Assembly (NCBI GenBank): GCA_021234155.1
Contig: JAJEKV010000100.1
Span: 410,116-474,115, forward strand
DNA: 64,000 bases
Source of the DNA: Isoetes taiwanensis
Taxonomy: Eukaryota > Streptophyta > Lycopodiopsida > Isoetales > Isoetaceae
Direction of reading: 5' to 3'
Shown piece after piece: positions 41,791 to 54,790 of the stretch; within the stretch, counting starts at the first letter, position 1; each line of letters begins with the position of its first letter. Under the pieces are notes generated by a model, which was given only the letters and a program-made list of their open reading frames with translations, was not told the DNA's origin and ran no database searches. The translations under genes and the position numbers were made by a program.

Positions 41791-44046
41791 ATAAGAACAT
41801 ATATATGTATTTTAAGGGAATGTCGCAATGTATTTTCTTCTTTTGTTGCAGTTTTTCTTGCTCTTTTTCTTGCTCTCTGCTGATTTCTTTTCCTTGTACT
41901 TATTTTCCTTGTTGTATTTCATGTTAAGCACATTCAAAAGACTGCTTAAAATGATTAGCACATTCAAAGCAATAACATGCATAAAAAGACGGGACATTGA
42001 AAGTAGTAACGTGTTTAAGAAGATTGCACAATCATAAAGTAGATTTATTCAAATGTGATGCACTGATCTTGGACATGATTTTCTTCTTCTGCACATTACA
42101 CATCAAACCAATTAATAAGTGACTAATGAATAGTAAAACCAAGCTTAGATGTTAAATGTTATCAAGCAGGCATTGAATATCAAAGCTCTATTCTGGAATT
42201 CTGAAATCCTCTGCAAGATTAACACTCTTACCACTATAACAACAAAAGTTTGTTTCCTCCACATCATTTGCAAATGAAAAAAATAGAAAATCACATGTAC
42301 CATCTTCCCCACCAAATTAAAGATCCCAAGACATGCTCAAAGAAAGATTACTAGGCATGCATTCATGGACAAAAGACTATTGTTGAACATGGAGAGAACC
42401 AACAACATCATGAGTAGAAGAATTGAATTGAATTGGGCCAACAATTTTGAAAGCCAAATGACCAAATAGCTGCAAAAATTGATGGAATTGCTCTCAAGAT
42501 GATGCAAACTGGACAATAATTTCTTAGAACTTGCTCTATGATTTGCTAGAGATGAGAGAAATGTGCCTTCTCAACTCCCTTGCATTGGAAAGCATCTAAA
42601 AAAAGAAAGGGCACCAACTACATTCTCCAAGAAGAAAATGGAAAAATTTGCCCATCAATTGCAAATTCAAAGCCCCATCCAAGCAGCAACATACTAGGGA
42701 TCGATGACGTGGACACTAAATCAGCCACATCTTCATAATTGCGGAGGCCATGATCCAAAGGTTGCAAAACTTTAGTGGGCAAGTAAAAACTATGACGACG
42801 AATAAACTTCACCTTGAAGAGTCATCAGCACTCTTTAAGCACCCTATGTTGCACCGTGCTGATGTACACCGCTATTAACACTAGAGTGGTCCCGGGGACC
42901 ATTCCTGGTCCATGGACCAGAATTGGTCCAGTTGACCCACTGTCACTTAAACCAATATATTTGCGAATAGAAGCTTCAATTTCGCGATGTATCACCACCA
43001 TATCAATCTTTACTTGATTCTTAATGACTTTTGAGAATTTCAAGGCCAATGAACTCACCTATATGTTGTAGTGGTTGTTCAAATATTAGAGAATTTGACA
43101 GTTTCTGCAACAGTCCAGAACTGCAATCTTAGGTTTTCCTAGCATAAACAGGCCTAAACCTTGCTAAAATTGGAAGTATTTGTCTATTTATGATAGAACA
43201 CATTGATTTGTATGTTTTCAGCTTTGGTTGCTATCATCTAACGTCCGTGGAAGCCGGCAAACCCTATTTTGTTCAAAAATGCTGCGTGCAGTTTAGGAAT
43301 TATTTCTCTCTTATTATTACAAGTTTTGGGTTAATTCTTGTGGCCATGGATTCTTAACTATATGAAGTACAATCTTATGTTTTTTTGGAGTGTTCATAAG
43401 TTATATCAACTTCAAAATCTAATAGAGAATTTCCTATACAGAATTTAGGACAAAATTATATGTTAAAATGCTCCAAAATCACCACCTATAAAGTATCACG
43501 TGGGTAATGAATGATGCATTCTTCTTATATCTACATAGAAAATTACTCTATCAACTTGCATAGTAAGCACAATTTCATTATTTTTGGACAATACCTGAAT
43601 TTGTGGACAATTTTTGAGATTCTTGCTTCAATGACAGTTTTCATACTGGCTGCGTGTGCTTCAAGAATGAGCATCAATTTTGACAGTATTGGGAAGCTTC
43701 TTCTTGTTTGAGTACGGTATCTACCGAGAGTAAGGTTCTCCTGATCTCCATCGAGCACGTTTCTTATGGCAATACTGTGGCACGCCTAGCACAAGCTCAA
43801 ATAAATGCAATGGTTAAACATTGTCGAAAGATGCAACTGCCCCATCTCCAACTTGTTTAGATATGGATTCAAACGTAAGATTTAGAAAATATAACATCCC
43901 TCTAAAATGGCAACATATGACAATTAAATAACAAGCATACCCCATACTGCCACAGCATCAAGCCTGGAGCGAGGGATGCGGCCGATTCGAAAGCTAAGCC
44001 TGGAGCAAGAGATGCGACTGGAAGCCATCGCCAAGCCAACATCAGC
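41791..44046. other. non-coding remainder of unit 1
   Basis: AT-rich, no gene recognised. At 42,885-42,945 a cluster of overlapping inverted words (GGTCCCGGGGACC, GGTCCATGGACC) forms a potential hairpin. Confidence 0.4.
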
Positions 44047-44504
44047 AGGAGGACAGGCCCAAACTCCGTTTTGTCAGTTCCTCTTGCTCCACATTCTCAA
44101 TTGCAACTTCTAGGCCACGTCCCAACTGCAACAGACCAAAACTCGGCCCCCAAAATGCAAATCCTTCTAGAACCTGGCAACCCATAGGGTTTACGTTTCG
44201 GAGGCTCTCTCCTTGTCAGATTCAGACGGGACCTTGCGACGTGGCTTGACATGGAGGGGGGTGTTAATGCCAGAGCACGGACCTTAAAATCCCCCCAGAA
44301 GCTGCTTGCCCCAAAAGTCCTCTCCCCAAGGCCCTGGGGACGGACGGGCAACCTCCCCTCTGTGGAAACCATGATTTGGCTCTGCCAATGGACTCAGAAT
44401 GTTGACATTGCCTTGGGGACCAAGTTTCGCCGCCAGAAGACCGTCCCTCCTCCAAGAAGCGCCAAAGTAGCTCATGTCCAGCACACTCATAGTCAATTGG
44501 CCCT

Positions 44505-45390
44505 AGGATGTGGATGTCGGATACTGTCGTGTAGGGCGTGAGTGTTTCTTTTTTTTTTTTGCAAAACTGACCTTGTAACTTGCTTCCTAGGGTAATTTTG
44601 CCATTCCGAATGACTTGACAAAGGCGAATTGCCATTCCGGAGCCTCTGCTGTGCCCGAACAACAAAACACTCCGGTTTCTACATGGTCGCCCTCAGGACG
44701 CTCCGGGTTTGACAAGTTTTCCCGGATCGATCTTGGAAACTTTTGGACCTTCCCGAAGAAGGGCCCTTGAATGGAGGATTGAACAATCGGATAGGGAAAC
44801 CAGGCTTCGGGAACCGGACCATATAGGGTGTAAGTGTTTTTTTCTTTTGCAAAACTGACCATGTAACTTGCTCCCTATGGTAATTTCACCATTTTGGACG
44901 ATTTGGCAAAGTGAAATCGGCATTCTGGAGCCTTTGCAACGCCCGAACTACAAAACACTTTGGTTTCTACACGGCCGCCCACAAAACGCTTCGCGGTTTA
45001 ACCAGATATCGTGGATCGATCTTGGATTTTTTTGGTCATGTTCGAAACAGGGACCTTGAAAGTATGAATCAATGGTCGGATAGGGGAACCGATGTCCAGG
45101 AGGGTGGTCATTAGCGTACAGCCCCCCAAGGGAGCGCTGCTAGGATAGGCTGCCTCGGGAACCTTTTTGGGGTCCGTCTCCTGGGGATGGGTCTCTCCCC
45201 TCTAGTGCGGTGGCCTGCAAAGTCCTGGCCTTGTTTGACTTGGAGAAGGGTGCCAGTTATGCTTGCCCAACAATAGGCTGCCCGGACCGTTCTAATGCCA
45301 ACTCTTTGGTCTGAACCTTATCTAGAAATTCGAAAAATGGGCATGTATGCTAGTGATGACCTAGGAAGCCAACTGACAAAAACTTAGAAT
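44505..45390. repeat. dispersed repeat R1, copies 4 and 5
   Basis: The unit-2 equivalents of the R1 copies at 37,540-38,430, with the same expanded T-run in front. Confidence 0.65.
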
Positions 45391-45711
45391 TTAATTAATT
45401 ACGAATTTATTAAGCATATAAATGCAATAAAATGCATAACTAAAACAATATGCATCGAAAAAAGGTGAGTCCTTGAGAAGGGAGAGCCACAGGGCGATGC
45501 AGATATAAGAAAACAATTTTCACTAGGATATGCAGTGTTGGTGCATGAGAAATTCTCACAATGTTTTGTTACTGCAAAAGCGACGGACGAGTAATTTTTC
45601 CTCTCCGGAACCTGTGACTTGGCTCTTCCAATGGACTCAAAATGTCGATATTACTCTGGGGACCAAGTTTCGTGGCCAGAAGATCACCCATGTTCTCCAA
45701 GGAGAAAAGTA

Positions 45712-46054
45712 CACTAGATGCCGCGTATACGTCGCGCGCGACGTCACGTCGCCAACGGTCAATACCGACGTCATGCACCCGTTGGTGCCACGTGGCCTCA
45801 AAGTATTGATACATGGCATATACAGTATTGCGACGTTGACAGCCCAGCTGGCATGACACACGCGGCCTTGTCATAGCGACGTGGTGGCAGACATCGCCGC
45901 CTGTATCATGTCAGGCGTCGCAATAGACGTCGTATGCGATATCAACGTCACGTCGCTACTGGCGACGTTGACGGGACCTGGTCATGTCAAATGTGATGTC
46001 GCGTGACCCAGACGTCACTACCCCACGTCGCTAAATGCCCATTTTCTTGTTGTG
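45712..46054. mobile_element. CACTA-like CGACGT-rich element, unit 2
   Basis: Equivalent of 38,740-39,096. It lacks about 14 bp near 45,750 (CATGCGTCGCAAAG in unit 1), which looks like a deletion between two repeated CGTCGC words. Confidence 0.45.
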
Positions 46055-47218
46055 ATTGTGACTGTAACCTGCCGAAGATGTAACCTCTTGGTATTACCTA
46101 ATGAAGCTATTCCGGTTGCATCTCCTCGGTCTGATGAGGTAGGAAGGGTTTCATCTCCCCTTCCCAAAAGACAATGGCTCGATAGGCGGCTAAACAATCG
46201 TGTTGACACACGTCCTTACCCGACTAGACTTCCCAAAACAAGAGCCAGGCCAACACTTGCAACTCCTGAGGGTCAGGACGACACCATCGATCCAGGAAGT
46301 GACCCGACCTCTTGAAGTAACCGGCTATAACCCTAGCTCGCTTCAAGTCCCCAGTAGCCATGCTCAGCAGGGACTCCCTCTATGTTACAATTGACTCCGT
46401 TGTGTGGTGCTCAGTCATAGCCTGGTCGGCTGTATGCACAGGCTGCAACTAATAGGAACTGCGGGGTCTAAATTAGGAACATCATCTAAATAATGGTTGC
46501 TAGATCTCTATCCCCCTTGCCAATACAAGAGAAGCAAACATGATCAACCAACATCATAACTAGAATACATGATAATAATAAGAATACATCTAATCCTAAT
46601 CGCATGCATCTAATATAACTTACAGTTAAGTTTCATTGATTAGGGGTTAAGATCCGAACTGAGGGTTCTAGGAGAGCTCTGCTCTACTAGAAATATAAGA
46701 TACTAGCTCATCTGGAGTCCTAGCCTCCAGATGATCTACCTAGAAAACTACTCCAAATACCTACTGCTGAAGAACTTCCACCTGCTCCTGGGGTCTCCAT
46801 GGCTTGCAAGCAATCCGAAGTAGCCCCCACTCCTTCTGACATGAACACTATCTTGGGGCTGCTGATCTGTGCTATGCTGCAACTCACGGTTCTCGAAACG
46901 GAGTTTGGGGAAAAATAGGGTTCCAAGGTGGTTGGGAGCTAAAAGTGGCTTAGGGTTAGGGTTAGGTCATAAATAGGTTAGAATTGCCATGTCATGGCAC
47001 ACAGCTCCAATAAGGTGCGTCCATGTGGCGAGTGGCCAATAGGATAGGAATGTTATGCATTAGCACCTCTAGTGATAACCAACTCACCAAAAGGGCGGAT
47101 CCTTCAAGAAAATCGTTATCCAATGGGCCCCAACCTTTCCAGGCTTTACCCCATACCCCATAGACCATATCAATTCCTCCCCCTCCTCGAGATGCTTGCC
47201 CTCAAGCATGTGGAACAC

Positions 47219-47304
47219 ACCAATGTTGCCACGAGGAATTGAACCTTGGCTCTCATAGCAAATGTTATGCATTAGCACCTCTAGTGATAACCAACTCACC
47301 AAAA
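47219..47304 (-). mobile_element. tRNA-derived SINE head, reverse, unit 2
   Basis: Equivalent of 40,265-40,350; B box at 47,245-47,235 and A-box-like site at 47,301-47,291 on the minus strand. Confidence 0.5.
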
Positions 47305-47579
47305 GGGCAGATCCTTCAAGGAAATCATTATCCAATGGGCCCCAACCTTTCCAGGCTTTATCCCATACCCCATAGACCATATCAAGGGCCATGTAGAAAT
47401 GGTTCCATACCTAAGGTTGGCTAAGTTACTTAGCCATGCTCCCCTAGCACACTTGGAGTATACAAGGCTATTATATAGTAAGCTTGTATGTATGGTGACG
47501 TGGCCTTAAATTATATATATTTACAAGAAATTTAATGCGTCCTATGGTGCATGTCCGAGTTTTAGCATGTTCCTATGCT

Positions 47580-48120
47580 GCAATCTAGATTCCATTAGAT
47601 TTTCATAGATCCTCCAAGATTCTATGAAGATCCCCCTAGATCCCCTTAGATTCTCTTAGATCCCTTTAGAATTTATGAGATTGCCCTAGGTTCCCTTACA
47701 TTGTATGAGATTCAAAGAGATTCTATAAAGATTCCCCTAGATACTCTAAGATTTCATCAACATTTTTTTAGATTCCCTTAGATTTTTTGAAGATTCCCTT
47801 AGATCCCCCAGATTTTAAGAGATTCCCTTAGGTTTGTAAATATTTTCCTAGATTCTCTTACATTTTATAAGATTTTCTTAGATTCTATTAGATTCTTCTG
47901 GATTCCTTTACATTCTAAAACTTTTTAGAACATTCTAAGACTTTCTGGAACATTCTAAAACTTTCAATATATTCTAGAACTTTCTGGAAGTATTTCCCTA
48001 GATTTCCTTACATTCTCGTAGATCCCCCCTAGATTCTCTTATGTTCTAGAACTTTCTAGAAGATTCTAGAACTTTCTAAATCCAGAACATTCTAGAACTT
48101 TCTTGAACTAGCTAGAATAT
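47580..48120. repeat. degenerate CTTAGATT / TTCTAGAA tract, unit 2
   Basis: Equivalent of 40,625-41,165, including the heat-shock-element-like right end (about 48,043-48,115). Confidence 0.7.
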
Positions 48121-48184
48121 TATAGTCTATTTTATCTTAATGGGAATATTACCCTTAAGTATATTCAAGACATAAATGTTTCAT

Positions 48185-48275
48185 GAAATTAATGCTTGGT
48201 CTAGTGGTTAGAATGGGCGGCTGGGGGGTTAATGCCCAGGGTTCGAATCCCCCACGCAACATAAAAATTTTAAAA
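48185..48275 (+). mobile_element. tRNA-derived SINE head, unit 2
   Basis: A box at 48,197-48,207 and B box at 48,240-48,250, identical to those in unit 1. Confidence 0.65.
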
Positions 48276-48289
48276 GCCTTTTCCTAAAG

Positions 48290-48745
48290 AGATGAGCATT
48301 CAACTTGGGCCGTAGGATCTTGGACCCGATCAAGGGTCGAGATCTCACCACGTAACAATAATTAAAGCAACATAAGCCATAGAATCTATTACATATAATT
48401 CCCAAAGTCATGTGCACCGTAGGATATGTGCCAAGCCACGTGAGCCGTAAGATCTCAGATTGACGATCAGGATCGGATCAACCTAGACCATAGGGTCAAT
48501 TACATATAATTCCCAAAGCCATATGCACCGTAGGATGTGTCCCAAAGCAACATGAGTCGTAGGATGAGTCGTAGGATGAGTCGTAGGATCTTGGACCGAC
48601 AATCAGGATCAGATCAATCTGGACCGTAGGATCGCTTACATATAATCTGGAACAAACTCCCAAGCCATCTGGGCCGTAGGATACGTCCCAAAGCCACGTG
48701 AGCCGTAGGATCTCGGATCAACGGCCGGATTCAGAAGGACAAACA
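48290..48745 (+). repeat. GCCGTAGGATCT tandem words, unit 2
   Basis: Equivalent of 41,340-41,790, including the local GAGTCGTAGGAT triplication. Confidence 0.7.
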
Positions 48746-50892
48746 TAAGAACATATATATGTATTTTAAGGGGTCGCAATGTATTTTCTTCTTTTGTTGC
48801 AGTTTTTCTTGCTCTTTTTCTTGCTCTCTGCTGATTTCTTTTCCTTGTACTTATTTTCCTTGTTGTATTTCATGTTAAGCACATTCAAAAGACTGCTTAA
48901 AATGATTAGCACATTCAAAGCAATAACATGCATAAAAAAGATCGACATTGAAAGTAGTAACGTGTTTAAGAAGATTGCACAATCATAAAGTAGATTTATT
49001 CAAATGTGATGCACTGATCTTGGACATGATTTTCTTCTTCTGCACATTACACATCAAACCAATTAATAAGTGACTAATGAATAGTAAAACCAAGCTTAGA
49101 TGTTAAATGTTATCAAGCAGGCATTGAATATCAAAGCTCTATTCTGGAATTCTGAAATCCTCTGCAAGATTAACACTCTTACCACTATAACAACAAAAGT
49201 TTGTTTCCTCCACATCATTTGCAAATGAAAAAAATAGAAAATCACATGTACCATCTTCCCCACCAAATTAAAGATCCCAAGACATGCTCAAAGAAAGATT
49301 ACTAGGCATGCATTCATGGACAAAAGACTATTGTTGAACATGGAGAGAACCAACAACATCATGAGTAGAAGAATTGAATTGAATTGGGCCAACAATTTTG
49401 AAAGCCAAATGATCAAATAGCTGCAAAAATTGATGGAATTGCTCTCAAGATGATGCAAACTGGACAATAATTTCTTAGAACTTGCTCTATGATTTGCTAG
49501 AGATGAGAGAAATGTGCCTTCTCAACTCCCTTGCATTGGAAAGCATCTAAAAAAAGAAAGGGCACCAACTACATTCTCCAAGAAGAAAATGGAAAAATTT
49601 GCCCATCAATTGCAAATTCAAAGCCCCATCCAAGCAGCAACATACTAGGGATCGATGACGTGGACACCAAATCAGCCACACCTTCATAATTGCGGAGGCC
49701 ATGATCCAAAGGTTGCAAAACTTTAGCGGGCAAGTAAAAACTATGACGACGAATAAACTTCACCTTGAAGAGTCATCAGCACTCTTTAAGCACCCTATGT
49801 TGCACCGTGCTGATGTACACCGCACTAGAGTGGTCCCGGGGACCATTCCTGGTCCATGGACCAGAATTGGTCCAGTTGACCCACTGTCACTTAAACCAAT
49901 ATATTTGCGAATAGAAGCTTCAATTTCGCGATGTATCACCACCATATCAATCTTTACTTGATTCTTAATGACTTTTGAGAATTTCAAGGCCAATGAACTC
50001 ACCTATATGTTGTAGTGGTTGTTCAAATATTAGAGAATTTGACAGTTTCTGCAACAGTCCAGAACTGCAATCTTAGGTTTTCCTAGCATAAACAGGCCTA
50101 AACCTTGCTAAAATTGGAAGTATTTGTCTATTTATGATAGAACACATTGATTTGTATGTTTTCAGCTTTGGTTGCTATCATCTAACGTCCGTGGAAGCCG
50201 GCAAACCCTATTTTGTTCAAAAATGCTGCGTGCGGTTTAGGAATTATTTCTCTCTTATTATTACAAGTTTTGGGTTAATTCTTGTGGCCATGGATTCTTA
50301 ACTATATGAAGTACAATCTTATGTTTTTTTGGAGTGTTCATAAGTTATATCAACTTCAAAATCTAATAGAGAATTTCCTATACAGAATTTAGGACAAAAT
50401 TATATGTTAAAATGCTCCAAAATCACCACCTATAAAGTATCACGTGGGTAATGAATGATGCATTCTTCTTATATCTACATAGAAAATTACTCTATCAACT
50501 TGCATAGTAAGCACAATTTCATTATTTTTGGACAATACCTGAATTTGTGGACAATTTTTGAGATTCTTGCTTCAATGACAGTTTTCATACTGGCTGCGTG
50601 TGCTTCAAGAATGAGCATCAATTTTGACAGTATTGGGAAGCTTCTTCTTGTTTGAGTACAGTATCTACCGAGAGTAAGGTTCTCCTGATCTCCATCGAGC
50701 ACGTTTCTTATGGCAATACTGTGGCACGCCTAGCACAAGCTCAAATAAATGCAATGGTTAAACATTGTCGAAAGATGCAACTGCCCCATCTCCAACTTGT
50801 TTAGATATGGATTCAAACGTAAGATTTAGAAAATATAACATCCCTCTAAAATGGCAACATATGACAATTAAATAACAAGCATACCCCATACA
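48746..50892. other. non-coding remainder of unit 2
   Basis: Equivalent of 41,791-43,950. At 49,822 the unit lacks a few bases that unit 1 has (TATTAAC near 42,873). No gene recognised. Confidence 0.4.
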
Positions 50893-51513
50893 AGCATATA
50901 CCTATTTTTTGTTTTTTTAACACAAAATTCACGTAGCAAACAAACAAACCCTAATTAGGTCATCTCGTGTTAGGTTGCCACAGCATCAAGCCTGGAGCAA
51001 GGGATGCGGCCGATTCGAAAGCTAAGCCTGGAGCAAGAGATGCGACTGGAAGCCATCGCCAAGCCAACATCAGCAGGAATCTGTAGTCTTCCAGAAGCCG
51101 AGGTAATATTACAATCTGTCATTCAGGTCTCAAACGCATATACATGATCATGTTTCTTGCTTCTGTTGATACTACACACAGGTTCATGAATCTGGATCTT
51201 GCGCACAATGACCTGATAATAAGGCCATATTCTCTATCTCGTTTATTGAGCAGAAGACAGTCAGAAGACATTTGGCTCCAGTATTGTGCAAAGAATGGGT
51301 CATATGCCTTGCAAAACATCACTGCTTTGCTTCTATAAAATATGTCACAGGACCTTAGAATCTCTGTATGGCCTCAAATCTGGCCTGATATGCTTTTTAG
51401 CAGGTTAACAAAATGCTCCTTCAATCTTAGCATCTGTAAATGCTTCTAGTAATGATATCCATCTGTAAATGCTTCTACTATGGAAGTCTCTAGCCAGAAG
51501 GGCCTTTACAAAC

Positions 51514-52117
51514 AAGGGAGTCGCCCAATTTAAATGCTAAGAAAATGAGGATTCAAATGCTCCTTGAATCTTGGGATATATAACAAGCAGATCACATGTG
51601 GGGAAATTTCTGGCAAAGAGGCTTACAAATAGGGCAGTCGCCCAATTTAAATGGTTAGCAAATGCTTTGTAGGTCTGTTACTGCTGCAGGTGCATCTCTA
51701 CAAATTGGGCGACCGCCCAATTTAGGTGGTGTTCTCTTTTTTTTTTCTTTTCTGATAACCACCTTTTGAACGGTTGGCCTCTATAACATTATCTCTACAA
51801 ATTGGGCGACCGCCCAATTTAGGTGGTGTTTTCTTTTGTCTTTTTCTGGAAAGCCCCTTTTGGCAAGTGAGCAGCTCTGCGGATTTAACATATGCGCCAA
51901 GTTGCCTTATTATTTCTTCAAAAGATGGAATGAGCTAATAGGGAAGGCTAGTTCCGGGTGGCCACTTCTACCATCTATCTTCATGCCCATTGATATGACA
52001 AATTGGGCGACCGCCCAATTTAGGTAGGAGAAGACTATGATGCTCAAGAAGAACTGCCTAGGTGCAGCCACTAAACTAGTGAGATCACCCTAACATATTG
52101 GGCGACTGCCCAACTTA
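51514..52117. repeat. palindrome cluster AAATTGGGCGACCGCCCAATTT, part 1
   Basis: Near-perfect palindromes at 51,701-51,724, 51,798-51,820 and 51,999-52,021 (AAATTGGGCG-AC-CGCCCAATTT), with worn copies at 51,514, 51,627 and 52,095. The three best are each followed by AGGT(G/A)G. They sit in otherwise unremarkable non-coding DNA. Confidence 0.85.
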
Positions 52118-53460
52118 GATAGGAGAAGATTGTGGTGCTCAAAGATAAACTACCTAGATGGGCTGACTTTAACTCTAATAGATGGGCACATAATATGGGA
52201 AGAACATTAAAAAAAAGTACATATACTAGAGCTACTCCAATATTCGAGTAAAACACAACATTTAAATAGAAAGAAAAGGAACATGATAACATCCACGAAA
52301 TAATCAAAATACACACATTGGTAAAAGCTACATACCAAGAAAACATACCGAAGAAATCATACTTCTATTTAGAACACAACAGAGACAAGAACCAAATTAG
52401 AATCCCTAGGTGCCATTAAACTGGGTGCCATCCCAAGATAACAAGACATAGATTGACAAACAACAAAATATGTAGAAAAAACCATACCTCTATTTAGAAG
52501 ATATCAGAGGCAAATAGAATCGTAGGCGCCGAAGACATCAATCTTTGCAAACTCAATGATAGAGGAGATCTTTGTCGATAATGCTTTGTTGAATGAGATC
52601 TTTAACGCCCAGAGAATGCTTTGATGAATGAGATAAATAAATCTTCAGCATCTAGAGAATGCTTGTAGGCGATAAGAAGCTAAAACGCATTGTTGAATGA
52701 GATAGAAAGATCTCTAGCGCCTAGAGAATGCTTGTATGTGCCAGCCAAAATGGTAAAAATTTGAATTTTGGGCGATATATTTTGGGGGGGGAATTCAAAA
52801 TTCAAACAGGCGGGCGGAAACCTTCAAATTTAAACGAGAGGGTGAGGGGGGAACAAAATTTAAATGAGCAGGCGCAAATAAGGGGGGGGACTTTAAAGCT
52901 TAGCGCCTACACTGAGAGACAACGCCTTCCTCCAGCTAGATGTCGTCTCTAGTATGCTCCTTGCCCCCAGTTGGCTTCCACTCCATTGGGCTTCTTCCTC
53001 TTCTTTGTGGCACTCTCAAATCACGTCAACGGTAAGCTATTCTCGTGGTTTTCTATTCTTAATATGTGCCTGCGTTGAAAACCTTTATTAAAACCCCATA
53101 GCGCAATATGTAGGAGTTAAGCTAGGTTAGATACAAATCTAGTAAGCCATTTTCTAAACTAACCCAATTGTTAGATTGTCACTAGTTGTTTGCTTTGCCC
53201 TATCCTATTGTTTGTTTGTATTTCCATGCAAGTACCCAGATTGTCACTAGTCATTTGCTTTTCCCTATCCTTTATGAAATTAAAAGCCACTGTACTTCTA
53301 CCTTTTTCATTCCACTGGATCTTTTCTAGAATATTCACAATTTTCATACCTCTATCTCTTCATGAAATGCTAATTTCCTCCCTCTTTTGCACTTACAATT
53401 CCATGCAACTCATCTCCACTCATAGCTTGTATCGAATTTGGCAAAACCAAGCTTCTCTTC
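52118..53460. other. non-coding DNA with short direct repeats
   Basis: No gene recognised. At 52,580-52,735 a short unit with TTGAATGAGAT and CTAGAGAATGCTTG recurs three times. A G-rich stretch with several G-runs lies at 52,783-52,890. Confidence 0.4.
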
Positions 53461-53515
53461 CCTATGTTCCTTCCGTGCCTTCCCCGGGCAAATTGGGCGG
53501 GCGCCCAATTTGGCT

Positions 53516-53546
<31 letters not shown>

Positions 53547-54260
53547 GGGGGCCTGAGTTTTTGTGTGGGGACCTTCTTTGAACAATACTAGCCAGTTTCC
53601 CAGGCAAATTGGGCCGGCCCAATTTGGCCCTTTGTTTGGCTGCCCTGGGGGGGTTTAACAAAGACCAAATATGCCTCCTGAACAAATTGGGCTGCCCCAA
53701 TTTGGCTCCCCTGTTTTTTTTTTTTTTTTTTTTGGGGGTGGGGGTGTGGGAGTTTTGTGTGGGGACCTTCTTTGAACAATACTAGGCAGTTTTTTCCACA
53801 GGGCAAATTGGGCGACGCCCAATTTGGCCCTTGTTTGTTTGGCTGAGCTTATGGGCCGGGGGTGTACACCAATAATACCCATGTCCTCCCATGGCAAATT
53901 TGGGGGCTTGGGGAGGGGAGAGGACTTTATTTTTTAATAGTACCAGCCATGCCTTCCCCGTGCAGGGGTGGAGTTTTGTGTGAAGACCTCCTTTGAACAA
54001 TACTATCTAGCCTCCCCTTCTTTATGTGGTTGGCACCGGGGGTGGGGAGGGGTACACCAGTAGTAGCCATGCCTTCCGCGAGCAAATCTGGGGGGCTTGG
54101 GGAGGGGGGAGAGGACCTTATTTTTTAATAGTACCGGCCATGCCTTCCCCGGGCAAATTGGGCGGACGCCCAATTTGCCCCCTTGGGGTGGGGGGGCACT
54201 AGTAGTAGCCATGCCCTCCACGAGCAATTTGGGCGGGCGCCCAATTTGACCCCTGGGTAC
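53460..54260. repeat. about 200-bp tandem array with palindromes and poly-T
   Basis: The phrase GTGTGGGGACCTTCTTTGAA recurs at about 53,562, 53,757 and 53,973. Each unit contains a palindrome of the AAATTGGGC/GCCCAATTT family: 53,489-53,512, 53,605-53,626, 53,683-53,704, 53,804-53,826, 54,154-54,176 and 54,225-54,248. The centre varies from copy to copy (GG, none, TG, A, GA, GG). Two long T runs (about 53,518 and 53,712) lie just after palindromes. Confidence 0.85.
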
Positions 54261-54530
54261 CTGGATCTGGACCTAGATTTGCACAAGCCATAACTGATGT
54301 GAAAGTAGGTAAAGAGACAGATTTGTTCACCGGCATCGACATAGTGCCAGATGAAGTAGTTTTTGTAGCTGACAAGTATACTTATGCTACTTAAGCAGTC
54401 ACCTTGCAATTAGAATCGAGTGCCTGCCCAATTTCTGAAATAGAGATCTATAGACATTATGTATAATTTTAGGCCATGTTACTTCTCTTAACTATTTGAA
54501 ATGTTTCAGAAGTCACATCCATGTGAGCTA

Positions 54531-54600
54531 GAGGAAGGAAGGAAGGAAGGTTCTTTTATCGTCCACGGAGACCAATCGGTCTATGGGAGGAGGAGGGGAC
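54531..54600 (-). repeat. LINE 3' end with (TTCC)n tail, short copy
   Basis: Four GGAA units, then TTCTTTTATCGTCCACGGAG and ACCAATCGGTCTATGGGA: the same terminus as at 25,856, cut after about 50 bp. Confidence 0.7.
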
Positions 54601-54790
54601 TGGCTCACTTAGGCTCCACAAGAATTCAGAGAAAGAATGGAAGTTATAAAAGAGGCTACATGGAACCTTCATAAAAGAGGCTACTCAACCCCTTCGTGAA
54701 GGACATGGAGAAGCTCAATCGGCTGAAATGCAACCTAACACTTGAGACTTGATTATTATCCATGCAATTATTCAGTGAAGAATTTCCTTG

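Larger units (their letters stand above)
37082..44046 (+). repeat. tandem segmental duplication, unit 1
   Basis: Begins AGGAGGACAGGCCCAAACTC. The sequence beginning at 44,047 repeats it almost base for base, an offset of 6,965 bp at the start that drifts slightly through small indels. It holds only repeats and no recognisable host gene. The junction sequence AGCAGGA / AGGAGGACAGG shows only a short shared stretch. Differences I noticed between units are mostly small indels and single bases. Confidence 0.93.
44047..51074 (+). repeat. tandem segmental duplication, unit 2
   Basis: Near-identical to 37,082-44,046. It is about 63 bp longer overall, mainly because of an extra block of about 84 bp near 50,893-50,976. 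It ends at CATCAGC before AGGAATCTGT, where unit 1 continues into the next unit. Confidence 0.93.

Noticed and set aside
52783-52890. G-quadruplex regulatory element
   Set aside because: There are several G runs, but spacing is irregular and no nearby gene would be controlled.
53410-54409. repetitive protein encoded on the minus strand
   Set aside because: Overlapping open frames with repeated AKLGxRPICPGKA words come from the tandem array and its palindromes; frames change from unit to unit and there is no start or splice context.
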